Shown in pieces: positions 31,201 to 43,200 of a stretch of DNA of 64,000 bases. The notes under the pieces are model-generated. The model was given only the letters and a program-made list of their open reading frames with translations. It made no database searches and was not told the origin of the DNA. The translations under genes and the position numbers were made by a program. The DNA lies in assembly GCF_932276165.1 (NCBI RefSeq), contig NC_064009.1, forward strand, positions 9,052,001-9,116,000, in the 5' to 3' direction. Source of the DNA: Plutella xylostella. Its lineage: Eukaryota > Arthropoda > Insecta > Lepidoptera > Plutellidae. The first letter of the stretch is position 1. The number at the start of each line of letters is the position of its first letter.

Positions 31201-34200
31201 AGTTCTGCTACTGTATTTGTACCAGGTAAGTGTTCTGCTGCTGTATTTGTAGCAGGTAAGTGTTCTGCTGCTGTATTTGTACCAGGTAAGTGTTCTGCTG
31301 CTGTATTTGTACCAGGTGAGTGTTGTGCTACTGTATTTGTACCAGGTGAGTGTTGTGCTACTGTATTTGTACCAGGTGAGTGTTGTGCTACTGTATTTGT
31401 ACCAGGTTTGTGTTCTGCTACCTGGATGATTGCCAGTATTTGTACCAGGTAAGTGTTTTTATTACAAAACTGCAACATACGAGGGCGATACCGAAATGAT
31501 CGGGAATAGAAAAAAGTACAAAGATATCATAATATTATTTACTTTTATTGTTTTTCAAAGTAGTCTCCGTGACATTCAATGCACTTTTTCATTCGATTAA
31601 ACCAATCATTGAAAAGGTAATTCCAGTCTGAAGTGGATACTGTCAAAACAGCTGATTTGTAAGCTTCGACCGCCTCTTCTGGGCCGCTAAACCGTTGACC
31701 ACGTAGCATATCTTTAATTCTTGGGAATGTAAAATAATCATTGGGGCTCAGATCAGGGCTATACGGAGGATGGTCCATCAACTCCACGTTTTCCATATTT
31801 AAAAACGTTCTTGTTTTGCGAGCGGTATGAGAGCTTGCATTATCGTGGTGAAGGATTATACAACGATTCGGGTTAGTTTTACGAAGTTCTCTTACGACTT
31901 CCGGCAAACAAACTGTTGTGTACCAATCAGCAGTAACCGTCCTTTGTTCTTGTAATGGAATCGTAGCCACATGGCCAGTTTTCGATACAAACGAAGCGAC
32001 CATTTTTTTCGACACGCTGCGTGAGCGAATAACTTTTGTTGGCTTGACCTCACCTTCGAAGACCCAAACTGCCGATTGATGTTTTCTTTCGGGCTCATAT
32101 GAATAAATCCACGATTCATCACCAGAGACGATATTGTAGACAGCATTTGAACTGCCTCCATTGAACCGTTGCAGAGCAGATCGACACCAATTAACACGAG
32201 CCGACTTTTGTTCCTCGGTCAAACGGTGGGGCACCCAGCGCGAAACTAACTTCTTGACACCCAGTTCTTCATGTAAAATGGTTTGAATGGCTGTCATACC
32301 AATGCTGAGAGAAGCCCGAATCTGCTCGTATGTCACATGTCTATCTTCTTTTATTAACTGGCGTACAGCATCGATGTTATCTTGTGTTACCGCTGTTTTT
32401 GGCCGACCAGTAGAAGGGACTGTGGAGAGAGTAAGAGAGGAACGTCCACGGCGAAACTCAGAATACCAACGATATATAGTCGTTTTACTTGGTGCTTCAA
32501 GTTTATAAATAGAAACAAGCTCGGCGAGACATTGTTCTTGAGATAAACCTCGACGAAAGTTGTGAAAAATTATTGCACGGAAATGTTCCCGCGTAAGCTC
32601 CATTTTTTACACCAACTTGTCAAATTCAAATGGTCAATACTCTTTTATTTTTTACTTTTTTTAAAATTCGAAAATGGAATTATGTTTGAAAAAACACTAC
32701 ATTTGATACACCAAAAAGGTTTCACTCTAATTTATTCCTAAGTATTCTATTCCCGATCTTTTCGGTGTAGCCCTCGTAAATATCATATCCATATAGTCTA
32801 CTGCTGGACTAAGCCCACTCTCAAAGCATGCCACTGGATGCGATCTATAGCTTTCCGGTATAGGTTGTGTGTGTACAGTGCTTATTGGGAATTGGGAGCC
32901 ACCTGAAATAGGTTCTGTGGAGAGTGAGAAAAAAAATGGGATTGAAGTGAGAGAATCTTGTAACAAGTGCCTAGGATTTAGTCAGATGGAGGAATCTTCT
33001 AAAATCTCTTTTGAACTGGCTGCATTATAATACTTGTTACCAAAAATTTGAATCAATACCTATCTATCTATCTCCTAGATTAACTACCCATGTCCCGGGG
33101 CGATACACATAATTATACAGACTATAATAGATTTTTAGTGTCTATAAGAATGTGACTGATCAATTGGTTAGCTATAACCTAAACCCTATTTACCTCTTTC
33201 ACAGGACTTCTCAACATCAACGATCCGGTTCCAAATGGAGCTGTCATCCCTCGAGGGCGGCGCGGCCGGCGGGCGCTGCGTCTCCTGTCGCACTCACTCC
33301 ATCGCCACCAGCCTCGGGGAAGACGGAGAGGACAGTATGTCTCCTTCATCTTCAAGTCTTTTCTCTAATCAGGGACATAGAGCCCGAAGATTAGATTGAA
33401 TGAATTTATTTCATACTTTTGTAGAGCTGAGGTTTTTGAATTAATGCGCAATTTGTGTAAATGCTTTTATGGTGGAAATTATTCCCAGCTACATTCTACA
33501 TAATGTTTACTCTCATTATCATCGCCGAATAATCTGCCAATAAACAACTAAAGAATCTTGGATAAACCTATACATCTGATAGCCTTCCTGATCTAACCAC
33601 TACGGAATACATGTCTGATGAGTCGCCCAAAATGACGGGCGGTGTTAGGTATTATTATTTTTCATCATCACTGCATCTGCCTTATGATTTTTTTCAATTG
33701 TTCCCACAGACATGTTGAACCTGGTGCAGCTGGTGTGGGAGTGCTGGGGCTCGGGCGCGCCGCACCACGCCGCGCTGCTGTTCGACCTGGACCAGTGGTA
33801 CAAGGCGCAGATGCCGTGTGAGTATAGTTATAATATCGTTTATGCATACTAACATGAATATGTTTACGAGTGTAATCCCCGTAGAGATAGCTATATAGCT
33901 TCCACTATGTTATTGTATTTATGACGTTTCCTTATGTCTGGTAAGTAAAGTTGGTTTTCCTTTGCAGTCGTCAAAAATGTATGGGATTTGAACTGTCTAA
34001 AAAACAATAATATAATGGACAGAGTATAGAGGTTGACACTCACGTCGAGAACAAATTGAATTTGAAATGGACAACATTTCAAAAAACTAAAGCTGCTATA
34101 AATCGAAAACCATTTCGAGATTTAGCTCTAAAGGCCACAAAAAAAATGTTTTTGTATTTTTTGGATGTATCATTTTCGAGAAAATCATAAAATAGTAAAA

Positions 34201-37200
34201 AAGTGCTGATGACGTCATGCATCAGGTGCGATGCATTTTGATGATCAAAGCCTATAGATTTAAAAACAAAGTAACTGTCACTATCATTTATGATTGACGT
34301 TGACGTTTTATCGTGACGTTGTTGTTTATTTGGGTCATTTTCATAAATTCTCTTCTGACACTTTCTGACTATTTTTTTTATGTATCATATAAAATGGTTA
34401 GTACTTATTAAGAGATGACCTCTGTATAATATGTCTCAGAACATGCCACCGCCTACACAGCTGAAAAAATGCTTCTGAAAAATGCTTCTGCTTATTTTTT
34501 TACATGATAGTATCATCAGAAATATCAATGTCATTTGAAAATGACCCATTTGTTGGTTGGCATGTAAACAAAGTTTAAATGTCACTTGTCAGTGTCATTT
34601 ATGTTTTTTTCGAGACTAAGGCAATAGACAAAAATAAAAATTCAGCCTAATATGTGAAGTCACTTCCGGTTTTAAAATAATTAACTTTAAGGTTAAAAAT
34701 AACATGCAAAAATTTATGTATATACAAAATAAAAAAATACGGGTCCTCTAATTTTTTATAAACTTTCCGAATAGCTAATAAAAATATAGGGTAAAGAAAA
34801 TGAAATGTTGTCCATTACATATTCCCAGGGCGCCTTCATTTACTTATTCTTTAGTAAAAGTAATAATTATATATACATGTTTAGAATAAAAACCTTTAAA
34901 CTGCAGTACAACAAAACTCAAAACAAACATAAAAAACACGCAAACGCGCTTTGCGTTTTCCACAGTCTTATACTTACTATTAATATTGACTCCACACGCC
35001 ACCGAATCACTGTTACACTCAAGAGAAGTGTGCGCCTACTAATTTATGCATACAAGCTACATGTGATCCTCGTTATGATAGTAGTCGAGAAAACTATCTC
35101 TTCTATGTTTACTATCAATAAAGATTTATTATTATCATTATAATTTCCTTCCAGCAACCTACCCGCTGCAGTCCAGTCCGTTCACGCACGCGTGCGCCCT
35201 GCCCCTCGACCGCACGCACGTGCTGGGCGCGGCGCTGTGCGCGCCGAGCGTCGCGCCGTACGCTTCTGCGCACAGGCTGGAAGAGCATTTCTATCCGAAC
35301 TCGCTGAGCTATAGTAAGTATCTAGCAGCTGAGCTATAGTAAGGTTCTGGCTACGGTGATACGTAAAGTCAAGTCCATTCAGCCAGCTAAGTGTATAGTA
35401 AGTTTCTAGCAGCTATGTATATTACAATACAATCAGTGAAAATTACAACGAGTGATTCGTCGTATGCTTCCGCGCATTTACTGGAAATACGTTCTATAAG
35501 AAGTCGCTGACTTACTTTTCGGGCCACACAGTCAGTTTTGTTTCTTGAAGCGGTAAATAATATGCCAGAGTATGTATATTATACATTATATACTGCCGCT
35601 GGAGCGCACGCACGTGCTAGGCGCGCGCTGTGCGCGCCGAGCGTCGCGCCGTACGCAACTGCGCACAGGCTGGAAGAGCATTTCTATCCGAACTCGCTGA
35701 GCTATAGTAAGTCAAAGGTTTTTCTACAGTGAACTCCTGCATGTATGGTTAACCGGCTAAGTAAATAGTAAGTTTCTAGCAGCTATTTACAACAACGTTG
35801 TTATTTATATTTATTCGTGTTCGTGACACTATACCCATAGGACAACGCGAACTCGGGTGTTATACCTTATGTTTCTACATGACCATGATTCTACATAATC
35901 ATATCATGTGTTTTCCATGTGATATCTATAATATTGTATCTTCTTTGCAGATTGTATTGTACTCAGCACATCGGAGGCCACCCTACTCAACACAACTGGT
36001 ATCCAGCGACAGGTGAGTTTTATACCTACTTATGTTAATGAAAGGACAGTAAATAAAATAAGTATGTAATAATCTAAGAGGCCCGTGATGATTACAGACT
36101 TTTGAACACGACTTTGGAAAATTCCCCAGTTCCCGTTACGCCTTAGAATACCGAATCCTAACTAATATTATAAATGCGAAAGTAACTGTGTCTGTCTGTC
36201 TGTCTGTTACTCTTTCAGGCCAAAACTACTGAACGGATTTGAATGAAATTTGGTATAAATGTCGCAGGCATCTGGTTTAATCTCCTGTTTGATTGAACCG
36301 CTAGCCCGTTTATTGGATGACGCTACTCAGTTGAATGACTAAAGAACAACTCGTCAAGTGGTTGACTGTAACGTCCAACGTCTTGACTGAACGTTATTCA
36401 GCGAAGTCGTTAAATGGGATATAGTATAGCAACTTTGTAATGTCTGGTTAGGATGAACATGACCAGACAAGAGTCAACAAAAAGACTATTTTACAAAGCT
36501 CTCATCTCACAAATTAACTAAACAATAACAATAAACGTACCTTGATATTGTTGTTCATAATTATCCATTTTCAGCACATTTTTTCTTTGAAACTATCCGC
36601 CTACGGTGTAATAATAGGTAAATCCATGTTGTCACACAATTTTAACATAAATAACGCACTTTAAAGCTAATTTATTTGCACAAAATAACAATACAAGTGC
36701 TTTTTGTGTCAGCTGTTCGCTGTCAGACGCCATATTTGTTTTATTCACCACCTGACTGACTTTAAGTCCGCTAACTAGTTGGACGTTTTGTGACGCTTGT
36801 ACATTCAACGTTCGGCCTAGTCATACAACTGAATAGCGTCATCCAATGAACGGGCTAGCGGTTCAATCAAACAGGAGATTAAACCAGATGCCTGCGACAT
36901 AAATACGGTCTAGACCCTGGGAAAGAACATAGGCTACTTTTTATCCCGGAATTCCCACGGGAAAACTTTAAGGCGAAGCGAAGCGCGGGGGAAAAGCTAG
37001 TACGTAGTAGCATATAATACTTTAACAACATTCTGTACCTTTCCTCTCCAGGTGATCAACAGTCTGCTCTCGCAAGGCGGATCGGCATTGCTCGCGCCTC
37101 ATCCGCTGTACAAGGCGGCCGCTGAAGCCGGCCTGCTGACTCACGGGTCAAGGGATAGCGAAGACTTGGTATGTTAATTAGAGTGTGTTCTTAGGTTCAC

Positions 37201-40200
37201 GAAAGATGATTAAAAATGGCGGCACAAAATTTTTCAATAGAAGCTGGTGTGATACGAACACGATTGAATATAAATGTCGTACTCGCTACGACATGCCATG
37301 CCATGTTCCTTAAACACCCTGGATAATCTATGGCTGAAGCTTTTCAGATCGTCATACACCCTAAGTATTTTATATATCATTCTGATTTAAGTCTACACGC
37401 TTTAGTTTACATCTTTATATGTATTTATTTATCGTATGGCAGATGTTAAATATTTTTATTATAACCTATAACATCTTATTTCAGGAAGAACAACGTCGCG
37501 CCCTGCTAACGGTCGCGCTAGAAGCCCGTCTGTCCCGCTTCCTCACCCGCTGCGCACACGACTGGGCGACAGGGACGCACTCGGGCGCCGGCTGCACGCT
37601 CGCGCTGCTCGTGAGTCGTGACCAGATACTTAATTTTTTTTATTTTCCTCTCTAGTCTTCGATGGTAAATGATAGCGTAGTGTGATATCTCTAGCCCTTC
37701 AAGTCAAGAGTGGGGATTACGGCAATAACCCTTTAGTATTTAAAAATGACCTTCAGCCGGTTGTTTATGTTTATCTGTACCTCAGAGGTAGGGCGTAATA
37801 AGTCCACTCTTTGAGAGTTTTATGTTTTAAAACTTATGGGTATGTAGTTTGTACCGGTATTTTTTTAAATGGTAATTTTCCTCTCGATTTTGTAATTTTA
37901 ATCACAATACTCTCCCCCTCAGATCGACTGGGCCTGGCAACGCGCCATCGAGCTCAAACAGTCCGTCAAAGACCTCACAGCCCCGCTCTTCGTCTCATCA
38001 TCTCCAGCCGACCGCGCCATGTTGCGGAGCCTGGCGCACTGTGTGAGGCAACTAGCCGAGCTGACCGGCCTGCTGGACGCCGTGTCGACGCAGTGCTGCC
38101 GCCTGATGGTGCCTGATGGTAATAATAATAATAATGATAATAAATATGTGGGGACATCTCACACACGGCCATCCGACCCCAAGCTAGGCAGAGCCTGTGT
38201 TATGGGTATCGGACAGCTGATATTTATGTACACAAATACATAGATAGATACATATTAAATATAAATATCAACACCCAAGACCCGAGTACAAATATCTGTC
38301 TTTAAACAAATATCTGCCCCAGCCGGGAATCGAACCCGGGACCTTCGGCATAGCAGTCAGGGCCACTAACCACTACGCCATTCGACCGTCTGGTGATGGT
38401 GAGTGTCTGTAGTACTGTAGTATAGAGGCAACTAGCCGAGCTGACCGGCCTGCTGGACGCCGTGTCGACGCAGTGCTGCCGCCTGATGGTGAGTGTCTGT
38501 AGTACTGTAGTATAGAGGCAGCCGGCCGAGCTGACCGGCCTGCTGGACGCCGTGTCGACGCAGTGCTGCCGCCTGATGGTGCCTGATGGTGAGTGTCTGT
38601 AGTACTGTAGTATAGAGGCAGCCGGCCGAGCTGACCGGCCTGCTGGACGCCGTGTCGACGCAGTGCTGCCGCCTGATGGTGCCTGATGGTGAGTGTCTGT
38701 AGTACTGTAGTATAGAGGCAGCCGGCCGAGCTGACCGGCCTGCTGGACGCCGTGTCGACGCAGTGCTGCCGCCTGATGGTGCCTGATGGTGAGTGTCTGT
38801 AGTACTGTAGTATAGAGCGTGGGACCCCCTCTGTTCGTTGAACGCAGATAAAGTTTACACATCATTCGGGGAGTCTCCTACATGAAATTTCTTTCATGAG
38901 AAGAAGTTTTCTTTCATGTCATTGCGAAGAATTTATTTTAAGAGTAGGAGTACCTACTGTTCTCTTCGCTCTTCTTTATCGGACTTTAATAAAAGTAGGT
39001 ATTATGGTCCAAGGTATGTAACATATATCCATCAAAGGTATATGTCTGGCAAAGCAATAAGGCCGCATTTTTGTTTTATTTTTGTATTTTTCTATTTATT
39101 TATTTATTATTTATTATTTATTTATGGAAAACCAACAGTTACATATAAAAAAATAATTTAGACAGAAAATTATAACTTAAACCAAAAACAGTTTCCACTT
39201 ATAATATAACTTAGATAGTTAAGACAGTTTAAAACATATATATATAAGTATATTTTAATTTTAATTAACCTACCGATATACAAAAAAAAAACATTAAGAA
39301 TAACTTAAATTAGGTATGTCAGTCAGTATGTAAGTTATTTTATCTATTTTTAAATAAGGTATGTCAGTCAGTACGTAAGTTATTTAATCTATTTTTGAGA
39401 ACATTGCTTGATAGCATAAATAAATCTAAATCTTTACAAACTTTATTACATAATTTACTAGCTCTGATAAGAAAAGAATTCTGAGAATAATTCGTTTTAG
39501 CATTTGGTATTGAAAACGTTAAACATGATCTAGTTAACTTAGCCGGACAATTAAAGTTAATCTTACTCAATAGAAAAGGTGTATCCAACAAATTGTTAAT
39601 AATCTTATGCAAGAACATAATATCACTGTGCATTCTTCGAGTTTGAAGTGAAGTGAGCTTAAATTTTTCATCACCACATAATCTAAAGTTAACATATTTA
39701 ATAAATTTATTTTGAATTTTTTCAATCATATTAATATAGATGTGATACTGAGGACTCCAAATAACGGAGGCAAATTCCAGCACACTCCTTACGTACGCAA
39801 AAAATAAAATTTTGTAAGTTGCTGGATTTCTGAAGTCCCTACATGATCGGAGCACAAAGCCCAGCATACTATAAGCCTTGTTGGTTATATGCTCAATGTG
39901 GGGAACAAAAGACATCTTCTCATCCAGAATGACACCCAAATCCCGAACCCTATCTACCCTTTGTATATTTTGGCCATTGAGATAATAAGTAGTAAACGTG
40001 GTGTTAGTTTTGCGAGAAAAGGATATAACATTGCATTTGGAGACATTCAGAGACAAATGGTTCACCGAGCAAAAGACACATAAATTATTGAGATCACTCT
40101 GCAAATTGGTACAATCCTGAGGCTCCCTGATTATTTTAAATATCTTTTTATCATCTGCATAGAGCAAGCAATCTGAATGATGTAGATAATATAATATATC

Positions 40201-43200
40201 GTTAATAAATATATTAAATAACAGAGGACCCAAATGTGAGCCCTGGGGTACACCAGAGTGGACTGGCACAAACGCAGAAGTAAATCCATTTATAGCTACA
40301 GCCTGACATCTATTACTTAGGTAAGATTCGAGCCAACGTAGAAGGTCCCCATGTATACCGACTGCTTCCAGTTTACGCAACAAATGAAAATGTGATAGTT
40401 TGTCGAACGCTTTGGAATAGTCAGTATAGACAACGTCCACTTGATGACCATCCTCCATAGCCTTCAGTACAGTATGGGTCAACTCGCAGAGATTAGTTTC
40501 CACTGATCGACCAGACACGAAGCCGTGCTGGTTGTTGATTATGGTTGGACGAATAAGGGGATAAATAATGTCGTAAATAATTTTTTCGAACAATTTTCCA
40601 AGGACACATAATTTTGAAATTGGGCGATAATCAGTGACTTTATGCCTACTACCTGTTTTAAAAATTGGAATTATGTTCGTCCTCTTCCAAATAGCGGGAA
40701 ATATACCTTGTGAAAGTGATTTATTGAATATAATAGTTATAGGTATGTATAAAACACTAGCGCAGTTGACCAGAAAAAGGGGAAGAATGCCATCAGGGCC
40801 CATACCCTTGTTAATATTAATGTTTTTAAGATATATTAGAACCTTATCCTCATTTAGGATGACTTTCGATATATCTAACTTTGAATCAATGTGAGTGAGG
40901 TCCGCTTCTATCGACGATGGAGGAGGTTTCTCATAAACCGATTGAAAGAAATTGTTAAACAAATCACAAATACCTTGAACATTGGCGGCTGATTGATCAC
41001 CATATACCATACTATTAGGTAGTCCATTGCTGCTCTTTTTATTCTTAATAAAGTTCCAGAAAAATTTAGGGTCACATTTAATATTTTCTTCACAGTGGGC
41101 AATATATTCTGAGTAACATTTATTCTGCATAGCCTTTTGACGCTCACGAAGTAAGGAGAAGGTGCGATAGTCATTTAAGTTCTTATATTTTTTCCATTTT
41201 TTATGATATTTTAGTTTTTCTTTTATAATTTTTTTTAATGATTCGTTAAACCAGGTAGGGTATTTGTGTGGTTTTTTGATAACTTTAGTGGGTACGTGGA
41301 GATCAACAGCATCATACAACTTATTATAGAAATATGTGCAGGCGGAGTCCGGGTCAAGACAGGCTAACGCGTCGGGCCAGTCTGTTTCTGCCAGCCAGGA
41401 CCTTACAGAAGTGTAATCAGCCTTGTGAAATAGTTTCACAGTTTTATTAGGGCATTTTAATGAGGGTTTGACATTGATATCAATTAAAATATCCAGAGAT
41501 GGATGATGTCCATCCTCCTTTACTACTGGCATAGGGCATCTAGATACTGTGCACTTGACAGAGGACAAGATCAGATCTAACATTCTGGAATTGTTATTGG
41601 GTATTGTATTATATTGTAATAAATTGGTATAATTCATAAAACGATTCAGTTCTGTGACCAAGGGGGGTGATAAATTACCGGAAATTAATTTACAAGCACC
41701 ATCTGGAGACGGTTCCCAGATCGCGTGTGCAATATTAAAATCACCCACTAACAAAAAATCATCATCAGGAAATAAGTTTCTTTGTTCCTCGATAAAATCT
41801 AAATACTTGCTTAAGGATGTTAATTGTTTATTACTCTGAAGTATATAACAACAATAAATACGTATACTCTTAAGGCAGTTACCAATGTCAGAGTACTCTA
41901 AAACAAGTCCCGTGAGCTCGATGTCGGGTAGAGAGCGGGGGTCGGGCAGCGGCGCCGCGCGCGTGCGGAGCGAGCTCCGCGCCGCCAGCAGCACGCCGCC
42001 GCCGCGGCCCACCGACAACCGCTCGTATGGCCTATCAGTACGGTAAACTACATATCTACTATCGAAAAGTTCTTCGTTATAAATACCAGGCAAAAGCCAG
42101 GTTTCTGTAATGCATATTAAATCATAATTGGAACTCAATATACTACATTTGAATTCACGAGTTTTCGTACGTAGGCCGCGTACATTTTGGTACAGTAGTT
42201 CCAGAGTCATTTTAAAAAGAAAACCAAAACACACAGCAAATAAATACAGTTAGTTAATGTATTTGATGGGGTCAGCGGGACCAATAGATATGCTTGTAAT
42301 TGTATTATTTGTCTATTCCAGCGCTAAGCGAGCTGGAAGAGCGCCACGCGTGCGTGTCGTGCGTGTGCGTGCACGCGTGCGTGGTGCAGTGGTGCGCGTG
42401 CGTGGGGCTGCTGCCGGCGCGCGGTCCGCCGGCGCCGCTGCAGGCCGCGTACAGGGAGAGGTGAGACACTGTGTACAGGGTGTTGTTCTGTGTACAGCCT
42501 GGTAGGTTAGTGAAGAAAGGGAACTATTTTGGGCAGCCAGCTACTTACTTGGGTGGCGAAGTATTAATAAAAGTGGCCTATTAATTTGTACCCTTTTTTG
42601 CCAAGCTATATCTTGTTTCAATTACTGAACTGAATTTCCAATCCACAATAGCAGTATCCATAAATGGTTGTGTAGATTTTAGGTTCCGTATTCATAACAA
42701 ATTAAAGCGGGATCCGTAGAAATTACACAGAATCCGCTGTCACCGTGTAACTTTAACATCAGGCTGTAAAAGGGGGTTTTTATGCCATACGAGTAATAAT
42801 GTCAGTTATAAGGCCGCCAACTATACAATTTTCAAATGTTTTATCTATCTTTGTGAAATCCTGTGAATTTTTTTTCTATAAGTATTATTATTCAACCATT
42901 TATTCTCTCTTCCAGACGCATCAAGCTGCACCGCCTGCACGGCAGCGGGCTGTCCGACTCGGCAGCCGCTGACACGTGCTGCCCTCTGTTGTACATCGAC
43001 CAGCTCATCGCGCACCAGTTCGGCGACCAGCTCACACAGTAAATTATTATTAATTTTACTAGCTGTTGCCCGCGAGCTTCGCTTCGCCTTAAAAAGTTTT
43101 CCCGTGGGAATTCCGGGATAAAAAGTAGCCTATGTTCTTTCCCAGGGTCTAGACCGTATGTATACCAAATTTCATTCAAATCCGTTGAGTAGTTTTGGCG

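Noticed and set aside
31038..31478. Repetitive open frames on both strands (FVPGKCSA-like and PGTNTVAQHS-like repeats)
   Set aside because: They are translations of the 30-bp splice-donor minisatellite in wrong frames.
38318..38390. tRNA gene on the minus strand
   Set aside because: It is the tRNA-derived head of a SINE that continues into a (ATT)n-tailed body.
38302..38865. 187-codon minus-strand frame with internal repeats
   Set aside because: It is antisense of the exon 13 copies and the SINE.
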